DNA from: Physcocola sp002396385
GTDB lineage: Bacteria; Bacteroidota; Bacteroidia; Bacteroidales; Paludibacteraceae
Length of the DNA: 25,067 bases
Direction: 5' to 3'
Assembly: GCA_946535435.1 (NCBI GenBank)
Contig: CAMNDM010000050.1
Span: 1-25,067, forward strand
Under the pieces are notes generated by a model. The model made no database searches and was not told where the DNA came from. It saw nothing but the letters and a program-made list of their open reading frames with translations. This document shows, piece after piece, positions 15,701 to 24,794 of this stretch. The first letter of the stretch is position 1. Every line of letters begins with the position of its first letter. The position numbers were made by a program, and so were the translations under genes.

Positions 15701-18700
15701 TATGGTATCGGGTCTGTTGCTGAAAGACGAGACCAAGGTGAAGTACATCGGCCGTGTTGCCGGTGGTACTGTTCAGGAGGCTTATCCGGTAGGTCACTCG
15801 TTGTCGAAGAACAACTTGGCGAACAACATCACCGTCAAACTGACCCATACCCGTCCGAACTACAAGATGCAGGACAGCCTGACAGTTACCGAGAAACATT
15901 TTGTGCCTAAGCACGCTCTGTCGAAAAAGGCAACTGTCCGCAGCAACAAGGTCGACTATGTGGCCGACGGTGTTGTTATCCATGTAAATAATGCTACAGG
16001 TGAATTCGTGGCCTATGTGGTGCCAGAAACCTATAAGGTGGAGGTAACCGCCAAAGGTTATAGCGATATAAACGGTTCCGGAGCTCTGGTTGACTTCTCG
16101 TCAGTTGCTTCGAGAGACTCGTCTGTCTCTGAATATACCTATCAAGATTCCATCAAAGGTGTATTGATGACTTTCCACGATACGGTAAAGTACAACAAGA
16201 TGCAGCAGTTCATCAAGCGCAACAAACCAACCCTGCAAATTTCGCAGTGCAAAGGCAACGGTACCTCAATGGACTACTTTGGCGTGGATTCTCTGACTTC
16301 TTCCGATATACTGGGTAATACCATCAAGGTTGGAACCTATAATAAGGATGACAAGTCGTACTATTTTGGTCAGCCTGTTTTCGTGCAGGGTGAACACTAT
16401 TATCTGCGTGCCGACGTTTACGAGGCATACAAACACAGCAATACAGGAGTAAAGGATGTTGTGCCTGTGCGCGATGCCGAAGTAGAGTTTACAGTCAAGT
16501 TCGCCGAGGGCGAGAAGAGCTATGTGGTTGAGGCCGACACCAACGGTTATGCCTTTATGGGCTTCCAGGCTGGTGAGCCTGAACTGACCACCGCAACTTC
16601 TACGCTTTCCGCAAAGGTGAAGTGTGGCGACAGCGAGAAACCTACCACCATTACGTGGAAGAGTCCGTTTACCAACACTGTTTATGTAACCGGTGGTCAC
16701 ATCCGTGGTACTAACTTTGTGACTGCTGGTCCTGACCGTTTGCTGACCGTTCTGCGCGACCCACCGGGCAGTAACTCCTACTCGTTCTTAGAGAAGGGTG
16801 TTTCGTTTACAGAAACGTCAACCTACACCGGTTCTGTCCAAGAAGAGGGTGAGGTAGGTGCCAACATAGCTACAGGTGCTATTGTAAGACTTATGACTGG
16901 TGCAGTGGCTCCAGGTACTGCAACTTTGACTTCAACTGCACAAATCTTCACACAGACTAACAAGGTAACGTGTGCACACGATGCAGCTTACGAGGGCTCT
17001 AACACGAAGACCAACACCACAACGCTGACAACCCGTTACGAAACCAGCGACGATCCGCTGTATGTGGGTGCCGACGGTGACGTGTATATCGGTTACTCGA
17101 CCAACCTGTTCTTTGGCGAGAGCGATTTGGTTGCCCTTGTCTCGAAGGAACAGTACCACAAGAATCCAAAACAGTTCGACGTAATTTACACCGACACGAC
17201 CAACAACGATTATATGTTGGCCAAGTCTGTCTCTGTAAATATGGGCCAGAGTTTCGGTACATTGTTCGCTTATCCGCAAGTCTACATCGAGCAGACTCTG
17301 CTTCCTAATATGGAAGGTTTGCGAAACTCGCTTTTGTTGCCTAAGGGCACTGATGTTGAGAAGATAAAGAAGCAAGCGGAAGAGACTGGTGAGACTTACT
17401 ATATCTCATATCTTTCGGAAGATGATCCTGACTTTGGTAAGAGTAATTCCGACACTACCATTGCCAACAAGTCGTTTGGTGATCCTAAGGATATTCTTAA
17501 CGGCCCAAGTTACAGAGTCATTAAGAAATCGAGTGCGTTGAAGAAGGATTCGGCTGAAAAGGATCCGTATATAGTATCTATGTCCGACACCATCAGCATC
17601 CTTAACCAGTGGATTGACGGATGGGTCGACAAACTGAAGGCGAACGAAGAGGCTAAGGCTTATTTCTCCGACAAGGTATCTGCCGATGAAAAGGTAGGCA
17701 ACTACTCGTTCCATGCAGGATCTCCAGTAGAGTATTCAGAAGAGTACAGCACAGGCCGGTCGCACAGCAGTTCGTTCCATGTAACTGTCGGTCTCTCAAC
17801 TTCAGAAGAGACAGACGTGGAAACTGAAAACTTCGCATACACTGCTACAACATTAACGTTTGAAGAAACTGTGACCACCACCCAAGGCGGTACGTTCGAG
17901 AGTGAGGTAGAGCGCAGCCATTCGAAAGGCTTTGTCTTGAAAGAAGAAGGCGACGACGACTACATCTCGGTTGACGTCTTCCATGAAAAAGGTTGGAAAT
18001 CAAGCAGTGAAGAGTACGACAATCCTGTAAGTGGTGGTATGGTCGACACAACTAATATTGCCGATAAGGACGAATATTCTTCATTCATCTTCATCACCCG
18101 CGGTGGTGCTACCTCTTGTCCTTACGAGAAGGGTTTGGTAACCAAGTACTACAAGCCTAAAACCACTATCGGTGCGGCTACTTTGCAACTCGAGGTGCCA
18201 AGCGTTGCCGTTGAGAACGACTTTGTGGAGAACGTTCCTTCAGGTGAAGACGCATATCTGACCCTCTATATGCGCAACAACTCGGAAACCAGCGAAGACC
18301 AGTGGTTCGACCTGCGTCTGGTTGACGCCTCTAACCCTGACGGTGCCATTGTCTCCATCGACGGTAACTCGATGTCGGGTTTCGCGCTCGATTACCTGGT
18401 TCCAGCCGGAGAGACTTTGGTAAAGACCATTGCTGTAACCAAGGGCCGTGCCCTCAACTACGACAACCTGCAGTTGGTGTTGGCCTCTAAGTGCCAGGCC
18501 GACCCAACCTCGTTCCTCGACATTATTGCCGACACGGTATCGTTCTCGGTTCACTTCATTCCTTCGTGCAGCGATGTGGAGATTGTGAAACCAAGCGACA
18601 ACTGGACCTACAACACCAAGTGCGACACGCAGAAGGTAGACGGCGTTGTAAAGCACTATATGCCGATCGAAATTTCTGGTTTCGACGTGAACTACACCGA

Positions 18701-21700
18701 CTTCGAGCACATCGAGTTGCAATACAAGTCGGCTGCTGCTTCTGACAAGGAGTGGGTAACCCTTATGTACTACTATGCGAAAGACTCGCTGACCCAGCAG
18801 GCTGTCAAGAACGGCTTGAACGCCCAGACTATCAAACCTGGCGATGGTGGCGTCATCAGCTACAAGTTCTTTATGGACGCACTCCCTGACCAGAAGTACG
18901 ACTTGCGCGCCGTATCGTACTGTAACATCAACAACGAACTGTTCCAGAACGAGTCGCAGGTTATAAGCGGAATCAAGGATATGTACAACCCACGCCTCTT
19001 CGGTACGCCAAGTCCGGCAAACGGCGTCCTGACTATTTCCGATGATGTTCGCATCAACTTCAACGAGACCATAGCCGAGGGCATGCTCTCGAAGAACAAC
19101 TTCTCGGTTACCGGCATGCGCAACGGGGTAGAGACCTCGCACGACGTAGCCATTGCGTTAGACGGTAAGAACGGCTACCTCGCAACCGAGGCGGCCCGCG
19201 ACCTTTCATCGAAGAATCTGACAATGGAGTGCTGGGTGAACTTCACCGAGCCTCATAAGGCTACTTTCTTCAGCCACGGTAACAGTGGCGAGAGCATCGA
19301 GCTTGGTATGGATGCCGACGGCAAACTGACCTTGAAGGTGGGTGCTAAGTCAATGGTTTCGAAAGAGGTCCCTGCATGGGAATATGACTCGTGGAACCAT
19401 GTGGCATTCGCCTATGAGCCAGAAACGAAATCGGTTTCTGCGTTTGTGAACTATACCGAGATGATAACTTCGCAGGAAGTTCCTTTGTACACCGGAAACG
19501 GTACTGTCAACATCGGTCGCAGCATCAGCACCTATAGTAATTATTTCAAGGGTAAGGTTGACCAGTTCCGCATCTGGAACGATGTACGTTCTGTCACCAC
19601 CATTCAGGCGAATAGCAACAAGCAGTTGTCGGGTAACGAAATTGGTCTGATTTCATATTACGATATGGAAGAGGCCAAGGGCTCAGTTACCGAAGACAAG
19701 GCGCGTGGCGCCAACCTGGTAATGAAGAGCGGTGCGCAGTGGTCGCTACCTGCTGGCAAGAGTGTAAGCTTTACTGGCGACGGCTACGTAAAACTCAACT
19801 CAGCTTCTGCTGTTATTACCGACGATATGGACTTCACCATCGAGTTCTGGTTCAAGGCCGAGAAGGGTGCCAAGAACCAGACCCTGTTGAGCTCGGGTAA
19901 GGGTACGAAAGACAAGTACGAAGATTGCTCGAAAGTGTTCAGTGTATCGTTTGACGAAAACGGTAAACTCTGCTTTGTGCACAACAACACCACTAATAAG
20001 GTTAGCGGTTCGTATGCCGATGGTAGCTGGCACAGCTTTGCGCTGGCAGTCAACCGCTCGTCGGGTATCGCCCGCATCTATATGGATGGTGCGTTGAATA
20101 CTTACTTCTCGGCTGAAAAGATTGGAAGCATCGCGGCTTCACGCATCATTGCAGGTGCGCGTGTTTACAACAACCAGAAGAAAGATGCTTTCGATAACCA
20201 GTTCACCGGCGCTATTGACGAGGTCCGCCTTTGGAACCTCTACCGCCAGCAGAACCAGTTAGAGAAGTTCTACAACGAGAAGCTCGACGGAACCGAGAAG
20301 GGCTTGCGCCTCTACTATCCGTTCGAAACTTACAAGATCTGGCAGGGTACTCCTGAGTTGCAGACCAGTCTGGTAGATAAAGCCAACTCTTCTGCAAAGG
20401 CTAAATTGAATGGTAGCGCCGCATTCTCTGACGACATTCCTGCGGTGAAGACCAAAGCGCCTGTATCGTCGCTGTTGTTCGACTATGTGGTTAACAACGA
20501 CGCTATCATCATCAACCTGAAGGAAGAGGATTACCGTATCGAGAATACGATTGTCACCTTCACGGCTGACGACATCCGCGACGTGAACGGAAACTCAACC
20601 CTCTCGCCTATCACTTGGAGCGCCTACATCAGTCGCAACCAGCTGAAGTGGCAGGACAACTCGGTTGAAATCAGCCGCGAGTTGGATGAAGAATACCAGT
20701 TCGAAATGCCTATCGTGAACAAGGGTGGTGCAGTTCAGAACTATACAATCGACAATCTGCCATCATGGCTCACCGCAACTCCTGCCGAGGGTACAATCAA
20801 TCCTTTGCAGACGGTCAAGGTGAAGTTTACAGTCGACAAGTCGCTCAACGTGGGCACTTACGACGAGGTAGCCTACCTCACCAACGACAATAATGTCAGC
20901 GAACCGCTCGACATTAAGGTGGTTGTAAAAGGTCAGGTGCCTAACTGGACAGTCGATGATGTGATGTATGAATACAACATGTCGGTCATCGGTAAGATGA
21001 GTTTCAACAACGTCTTCTCAAACGACGAGAACGACATTCTTGCGGCCTTCTACAAAGGCAAGTGTGTGGGTGTGGCCCATAGCACGTATAATGCCGAAAA
21101 CGATATGTGGTATGCTATGCTGACCATCTATTGCGACCAGATATCGTCGAAGGATATCACTTTCCGTATGTACGATGCAAGCACGGGTATCGTTTACGAT
21201 GCCACTCCTTCTAAGGCTATCGAGTTTAAGAACAACAGTGTTGTAGGTACCACAACGGCTCCTGTTGTATTCAACAGCAAGAAGGTGACTTACCACAACA
21301 TCGATCTTAGAGCTGGTTGGAACTGGATTTCGTTCAACCTCAAGAACTCCGATATTTCTGATATTAACGCCTATATTGGTTCTGCTAATTGGGGCAAAAA
21401 AGACGTGATTAAGAATATGAAGGGTTTTGCTTCTTACTCTAGCAAGCAGAAGGGTTGGGTATCGGATTCGAAACTTAAACTCGACAACACCTCTATGTTT
21501 ATGGTGTACTCAGAAAAGGCGCAGACGCTGACTATTTCCGGTACGCCAATCGACGTCGCTTCAACTCCGTTGACTATTGCGAAGAGCAAGTGGAACTACA
21601 TCAGCTATCTGCCAACCGTCAACATGCCAATCAAGAATGCATTGGCAAGTTACGAGGCACAAGAGGGCGATGTAATTAAGTCTGTTAAAGAGTTTGCGAT

Positions 21701-22409
21701 GTACCACAACAACAGTTGGGTAGGTTCGCTTACTTACATGGAACCTGGTAAGGGCTATATGCTCCTTAACAAGTCGACTAAAGACAAGAAGCTGACCTAT
21801 CCTTCATCGGCAAGTACGTTGAAGTCTGCTGCCGTGCACTCATCAAAAGCGGCCAACCATTCTAAGAATATGAGCGTGGTTGGCTACGTAGAAGACTTGC
21901 AGGAGGGCGACAAACTCTATGCAGTTGCCAACGGTGTGGTTGTAGGCGAAGCGCTCAGCATCGATTTGGATGAGGAACAACCATTGCAGTTCATCTCAAT
22001 TGAGGGCGAAGATGATACTACTAGCATCTCGTTCGTATTGGAAAGAGATGGAGTGTCGTTGCTTTCATCAACCCGTCTGTCGTATGCGTCCGATGCGGTG
22101 TATGGCTCAATCGACAATCCGGTGAACATCGTGTTCAGTGGAGTTGAGGAACCTGCCATTGCAGTTACAATCAATCCTGTCCCTGCCCAGACAGAGGCAC
22201 ATGTAAGTGCCCAGGTGGGTGATAGCAAGTCAGCGAAGGTAACCGTGTTCGACGTAGAGGGCAACGTAGTGTACTCAACTACAGCGGATGCAGTTGGCGG
22301 CGAGGTGGTTGTAACCCTCAACGTAACTACGTGGACCGACGGCGCCTATGTTGTTAGGGTAGAGGCCGACAGCCTGTCACAAACTCAAAAGTTAATCGTT
22401 AAAAAATAA
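12765..22409 (+). CDS. Giant multidomain cell-surface protein, three LamG domains, T9SS sorting domain
   Basis: 3214 aa. Signal peptide ending about GMA (32). Fibronectin-III-like beta modules follow at about 290-600. A carboxypeptidase-regulatory-like domain begins GRVTFEDGQAV (about 604), is interrupted by LamG 1 (about 632-795) and resumes at TNTDGSYSIRAVPYYG. A second such domain is at 898-962. About 1330-1880 is a long uncharacterised module with RDPPGSNSYSF, Ser/Thr-rich amphipathic segments and GGATSCPYEKGLVTKYY. Next come a Big_5-like start (about 2085), LamG 2 (about 2128-2302), LamG 3 (about 2333-2520), the end of the Big_5-like domain (DIRDVNGNSTLSPITW), a BACON-like domain (about 2623-2724), a PNW module (about 2726-2845), two GWNWISF-type modules (about 2846-3000) and a type A T9SS sorting domain (about 3125-3214, ending QKLIVKK). 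It is exported by T9SS and probably binds glycan or host matrix. No catalytic signature is seen. The frame is intact. Confidence 0.9.
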   Translation: MIKKLFITGKHRPLWVFLLFVLCLFNTNVGMAYDSWSSNWNSITFNRRTGCLHYHVRYFQTWGGSLNGHCGFADDGKVTITQKSSKPHTIYIKGNQGQSLKSFDVTGNDYYNRSITKTSGGEYECYVDFDIPLSQADLAASEIEVVFNGTWWRRGTATDQGVNHTYKVDIKRKPAEYGAVSIYYDQRLTTSDNYLYPIIKINWNRQVADRDIATYGNIFLCEEGKDVKTELSGSTYQSENTSTTGFFYLDVIGDKCMNIDQSKKFKIRQEYHTSIANITYVTETPLFLVNAYPQIPEKGFQAVFNPDNLCIDLTWELNNAPSNDFDNSPFLLTTYKDDVFQRTDTVAYVGGKSAYNLSYPLSQNDESTYTFVVKRKATHLLAGWDEFERTQSIEVKTGHCYPVKPSAKLSADNESVDLKWTVSGNVWTDGTKFSIIRTNLTTSTTYEYILDKDEFRKGAMKDNLVQLCNKYSYDFKLVPGSNKYDTKNLHVNKTFTPTQIGNVEDFEASKGYYSDKVTLSWKTTSAFDEIAVECREYNNPKSSFKKIQTVAALSSSDYVIEDKSCRPGIMFEYRVYGVLNCADEIKTSKDTLYAIGFRTPTGDFYGRVTFEDGQAVDSVEVRLESEDNIKSTALSFAKDGQAVVPGANVLSGNSSVTMQAWIKPDATTTDSMVLVRKSDVYELGLLNGKVYFKAGNVSLLSKSKVTKGKYTHVTAVYNKAEKKIYLYLNAKLNNSKAFSSVKVNPNTGDVFFGEKYDGEIDEVRLWSRALEADEISKDYTRYLVGNENLLDAYYTFDFLSDSEFFDRSYVGTEYNGNNGKMQKVTAVQSTLTASQLSYKGVTNTDGSYSIRAVPYYGNGTAYSLTPSKGTHQFSPVQEVRFINAEAQSHTVNFTDNSSFDVSGTVVYSGGTYPVEGAMFTIDGSPVMKNNEMVMTNADGEFSFSVPVGKHEVKVVKAGHNFEFDGRICNSDGSDRNYQDMVSGLLLKDETKVKYIGRVAGGTVQEAYPVGHSLSKNNLANNITVKLTHTRPNYKMQDSLTVTEKHFVPKHALSKKATVRSNKVDYVADGVVIHVNNATGEFVAYVVPETYKVEVTAKGYSDINGSGALVDFSSVASRDSSVSEYTYQDSIKGVLMTFHDTVKYNKMQQFIKRNKPTLQISQCKGNGTSMDYFGVDSLTSSDILGNTIKVGTYNKDDKSYYFGQPVFVQGEHYYLRADVYEAYKHSNTGVKDVVPVRDAEVEFTVKFAEGEKSYVVEADTNGYAFMGFQAGEPELTTATSTLSAKVKCGDSEKPTTITWKSPFTNTVYVTGGHIRGTNFVTAGPDRLLTVLRDPPGSNSYSFLEKGVSFTETSTYTGSVQEEGEVGANIATGAIVRLMTGAVAPGTATLTSTAQIFTQTNKVTCAHDAAYEGSNTKTNTTTLTTRYETSDDPLYVGADGDVYIGYSTNLFFGESDLVALVSKEQYHKNPKQFDVIYTDTTNNDYMLAKSVSVNMGQSFGTLFAYPQVYIEQTLLPNMEGLRNSLLLPKGTDVEKIKKQAEETGETYYISYLSEDDPDFGKSNSDTTIANKSFGDPKDILNGPSYRVIKKSSALKKDSAEKDPYIVSMSDTISILNQWIDGWVDKLKANEEAKAYFSDKVSADEKVGNYSFHAGSPVEYSEEYSTGRSHSSSFHVTVGLSTSEETDVETENFAYTATTLTFEETVTTTQGGTFESEVERSHSKGFVLKEEGDDDYISVDVFHEKGWKSSSEEYDNPVSGGMVDTTNIADKDEYSSFIFITRGGATSCPYEKGLVTKYYKPKTTIGAATLQLEVPSVAVENDFVENVPSGEDAYLTLYMRNNSETSEDQWFDLRLVDASNPDGAIVSIDGNSMSGFALDYLVPAGETLVKTIAVTKGRALNYDNLQLVLASKCQADPTSFLDIIADTVSFSVHFIPSCSDVEIVKPSDNWTYNTKCDTQKVDGVVKHYMPIEISGFDVNYTDFEHIELQYKSAAASDKEWVTLMYYYAKDSLTQQAVKNGLNAQTIKPGDGGVISYKFFMDALPDQKYDLRAVSYCNINNELFQNESQVISGIKDMYNPRLFGTPSPANGVLTISDDVRINFNETIAEGMLSKNNFSVTGMRNGVETSHDVAIALDGKNGYLATEAARDLSSKNLTMECWVNFTEPHKATFFSHGNSGESIELGMDADGKLTLKVGAKSMVSKEVPAWEYDSWNHVAFAYEPETKSVSAFVNYTEMITSQEVPLYTGNGTVNIGRSISTYSNYFKGKVDQFRIWNDVRSVTTIQANSNKQLSGNEIGLISYYDMEEAKGSVTEDKARGANLVMKSGAQWSLPAGKSVSFTGDGYVKLNSASAVITDDMDFTIEFWFKAEKGAKNQTLLSSGKGTKDKYEDCSKVFSVSFDENGKLCFVHNNTTNKVSGSYADGSWHSFALAVNRSSGIARIYMDGALNTYFSAEKIGSIAASRIIAGARVYNNQKKDAFDNQFTGAIDEVRLWNLYRQQNQLEKFYNEKLDGTEKGLRLYYPFETYKIWQGTPELQTSLVDKANSSAKAKLNGSAAFSDDIPAVKTKAPVSSLLFDYVVNNDAIIINLKEEDYRIENTIVTFTADDIRDVNGNSTLSPITWSAYISRNQLKWQDNSVEISRELDEEYQFEMPIVNKGGAVQNYTIDNLPSWLTATPAEGTINPLQTVKVKFTVDKSLNVGTYDEVAYLTNDNNVSEPLDIKVVVKGQVPNWTVDDVMYEYNMSVIGKMSFNNVFSNDENDILAAFYKGKCVGVAHSTYNAENDMWYAMLTIYCDQISSKDITFRMYDASTGIVYDATPSKAIEFKNNSVVGTTTAPVVFNSKKVTYHNIDLRAGWNWISFNLKNSDISDINAYIGSANWGKKDVIKNMKGFASYSSKQKGWVSDSKLKLDNTSMFMVYSEKAQTLTISGTPIDVASTPLTIAKSKWNYISYLPTVNMPIKNALASYEAQEGDVIKSVKEFAMYHNNSWVGSLTYMEPGKGYMLLNKSTKDKKLTYPSSASTLKSAAVHSSKAANHSKNMSVVGYVEDLQEGDKLYAVANGVVVGEALSIDLDEEQPLQFISIEGEDDTTSISFVLERDGVSLLSSTRLSYASDAVYGSIDNPVNIVFSGVEEPAIAVTINPVPAQTEAHVSAQVGDSKSAKVTVFDVEGNVVYSTTADAVGGEVVVTLNVTTWTDGAYVVRVEADSLSQTQKLIVKK

Positions 22410-22418
22410 GCGGAAAAC

Positions 22419-22889
22419 ATGAAAAAGAATATAATAAAGTTGCTTCTGCTGTTGATGGGCGTTGGCGCCGTGTGCGGTTGCTCGCACGACAAGGATGAGG
22501 TCATCTATGTGCCTATATTCTCGTCTGACACGACTAAAAAGGGCACCACTTACGACTATCCGAACTGGACAGCCAAGCAATCGGCAAATTTTTCGGTAAC
22601 GATGACGGCGGTGTGTGAGTTGCCAGAGTCGTTGCAGAAGGACGCTACAAAAGATGACTATATGTCGGCCCACTTGGGAGGCGAATGTCGTGCGGTTGTC
22701 AAACCGAGCGATGGCATGTTCTTCTTGAACATTGTCGGAACGCCAGACGATAGCGGAGAACTCGACATCTATTACTGGTGTGCATCAACGAGGTACCTCT
22801 ATAAGGTAAGCGAGAAGGTGCAGTTTGTTCCAAACAAGATGTATGGTTCTGTCGATGAGCCTTACGTCTTCAAGATGGAGCGGAAATAA
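22419..22889 (+). CDS. Lipoprotein sharing the PNW module with the giant protein
   Basis: 156 aa, ATG 9 bases after the stop of the giant gene, so co-transcribed. The signal peptide ends in GAVCGC with the lipidated Cys at 21, followed by SHDKDE. Residues from about 47 to the end align with about 2726-2845 of the giant protein: both begin PNWT, have a DxxxAxxxGxC core, a central aromatic strand (MFFLNIVGTPD here, MWYAMLTIYCD there), DIxxxxxxAST, and close with NxxxGxxxxPxVF. The shared module suggests paired assembly or common ligand binding at the outer membrane. The protein is otherwise unnamed. It is followed by the terminator at 22917. Confidence 0.8.
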   Translation: MKKNIIKLLLLLMGVGAVCGCSHDKDEVIYVPIFSSDTTKKGTTYDYPNWTAKQSANFSVTMTAVCELPESLQKDATKDDYMSAHLGGECRAVVKPSDGMFFLNIVGTPDDSGELDIYYWCASTRYLYKVSEKVQFVPNKMYGSVDEPYVFKMERK

Positions 22890-22916
22890 ACGGCAAGTCT
22901 GTACTTTAAATAGACA

Positions 22917-22954
22917 GAGGGGTATACCGGAAAAGTATACCCCTCTTCTTTTTT
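22917..22954 (+). terminator. Intrinsic terminator of the giant protein-lipoprotein operon
   Basis: GAGGGGTATAC (22917-22927) pairs perfectly with GTATACCCCTC (22935-22945), 7-base loop, then TTCTTTTTT. It lies 28 bases after the lipoprotein stop. Confidence 0.95.
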
Positions 22955-23017
22955 AGGCATGTTTTAAGGTGGTTGTCAGTCCATTCTCATGTACAACACA
23001 TTTACGCTATCAGCAGA

Positions 23018-23048
23018 TTTAGGTATAAAAAGTTATTTACTATATTTG
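23018..23048 (+). promoter_or_regulatory. Near-consensus promoter of the LRR pseudogene
   Basis: TATATTTG at 23041-23048, with TTTA (23018-23021) exactly 19 bases upstream in place of TTTG. Predicted start near 23054, which excludes the TTG at 23058 as a good start and supports ATG 23109. Confidence 0.55.
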
Positions 23049-23108
23049 TAATAACAATTGGCAGATAGTTGTCTGCTGTTAGTGTTTAATCTTAAACGGT
23101 TGTTGTCA

Positions 23109-24475
23109 ATGGAGTCTGTTAAGAATTGGTATTTAAAACTACGATACGGCAAAATAAAAACACCCTATCAACATTATGTGGTAATACTTGATGGGTATGC
23201 AGATAGAGAACTACACGATTATGAATCGAATGTTTGTCCGAAAGGTAATGCGTGTATGAGCTTTAAGGTTTGGGCGAAGGATGCGGACGAGGCAGCTGAA
23301 ATTGCCTGTTCTATAGCCTCAAGTATCGGCTTCCAGGTAGCAAAATCAAACCATACTGTCTTTGTTTATAGTACCAAACCCGAGCGGCCTCCCAAAGAAA
23401 ATCCTTATGCGTACGATAGCAAGTTTTTCCCGTACCAAGATTAGAAAATTCTGTCGATGCTGAGTTGTTCTATTATGCTGAGAATATAAAAGAATTGGTA
23501 GTCTGCTCTAATTTAGCAGTTTACTTCCATTGTCATTCCTTGAAGTCCATCAACATTCCTGAAACCATCAAGCACATCGGTTGGAATGCTTTTGCAGATT
23601 GTTGGGAACTAACAAGTATTGAATTCCCTGACAATATGACTGAATTGAGTTCGGCTATGTTGCTAGATTGTAGAAAGTTGACATCAGTCAAACTCCCTAA
23701 AGGGCTAAAAAAATTAGAAGCGGCATTTTTCTATGGTTGTACATCGTTAACAAATATTACCCTGCCAAACACGGTCACGTGTATAGAAAATTTGGCATTT
23801 TCAGGCTACAAGTCTTTGACCTCGGTTAATATACCGGGAAATGTCTCTGTTATTGGGTGGGGGGGTATTCGACGGTTGTAAAGGTTTAAAGTTTAAAGAA
23901 GGTCTATATTTGTACGACCATGGCAAGAAATGCTATGGCTATATGGGCAACAAAAAAAGCGTAACCGAAATCATTATACCAGAAGGGGTGACCTATATTA
24001 ACGAGAAAGCTTTTACAGGGTTGAAAACTTGGAACGTATCCGCATTCCCGATTCTGTCACATCTATAGGTGATTATGCATTCTCTAAATGCGAAAAGTTA
24101 AACGATGTCCGGCTACCCGGTTCAATTGTGAATTTCAAGCCGGGAAAGTGTCCGTTTGAGGTAAAATATGAGCGGGTAAAGGAATTGAATAAATTGGCTG
24201 TAATGTCCTTCCTTGAAGATTTGATTAAAGAACCTGGTTGCAAGTATTTAAAGATAACGGGTATAGGTGCCGACTGTTGCGAGTTAGCACTTGTCTACAA
24301 GAAAGTGACTTTATGGAAGGGCTTGTTCAAGACGGTCGAATTGCAATCTCAAGTTGGCGAAATAAAAGAAGTTGCAGCCAGCTTCAAGTACCAACCCAAT
24401 AAAGGCAGTATCGTGATAGACGAGCCTGAAGAAGATGACTACAATTTCCACATACTACAGCCTGCCAAGCAATAG
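23109..24475 (+). pseudogene. BspA-like (LRR_5) leucine-rich repeat protein gene broken by three frameshifts
   Basis: Three pieces form one reading path. 23109-23444: a 111-aa N-terminal part of unknown type (MESVKNWYLKLRYGK...KFFPYQD). 23420-23881: LRR_5 repeats such as LKSINIPETIKHIGWNAF, LTSIEFPDN and LTSVKLPKG. 23866-24024: further repeats (VFDGCKGLKF, VTEIIIPEGVTYINEKAF). 24029-24475: last repeats (IRIPDSVTSIGDYAF) and a non-repeat C-terminal domain. The frame changes are one missing base near 23440, one extra G in a G7 run at 23859-23865, and one missing A in an A4 run at 24024-24027; the last two cancel. No signal peptide is seen, which is unusual for BspA-like adhesins. It could be decayed, phase-variable, or affected by homopolymer sequencing error. 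The first piece might be a separate gene. Confidence 0.75.
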
Positions 24476-24789
24476 ATTTTCCCGTATGTGTCATTCGGAA
24501 AACAGGTCAACAAAACCACCGTGGCATGGATGTAGTCTGCATACATACCCCTTGACAGACCAAAGGTGGTGATAAGCGTCGGGACGATGCCGTAATGTGT
24601 CTGAATGGCAGATCTGAAACTTTCAACCCTACGCCCAATGTTCAAATACTCTTCCTGCGAAAGACTGTATTCTGTTTCGCTGTACTTTATCTTACAGAGA
24701 TTGATCATTTTGTCAGCACGTTCTATCAACAAGACGATTTGAGCAGGATGCTCTGAGTCTTTGCTTCGCCATGAATAGGCTTCCGTCGT
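24439..24789 (-). pseudogene. AAA-family ATPase, C-terminal PD-(D/E)XK-like fragment
   Basis: The minus frame is open from 24789 to 24439 after a TGA at 24790-24792 and reads TTEAYSWRSKDSEHPAQ, IVLLIERADKMINLCKIKYS, then SFRSAIQTHYGIVPTLITTFGLSRG. This is the C-terminus of the Bacteroidetes AAA ATPases whose tails carry SWRxK...GAQIDLxIDRADxxINLCEIKYS. Here the usual Asp of QID is Val and the Glu of EIK is Lys, so the nuclease-like centre is damaged. No start codon or ATPase domain is present. Its last codons overlap the end of the LRR pseudogene on the other strand, past where the family normally ends in a DDLF-like tail. Clearly a remnant. Confidence 0.75.
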
Positions 24790-24794
24790 TCATG

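Noticed and set aside
18240..19142. 300-aa minus-strand frame, and similar long minus frames at 15162-15983 and 16266-16700
   Set aside because: They lie antisense within the intact giant gene and show no domain; shadows of its codon bias.
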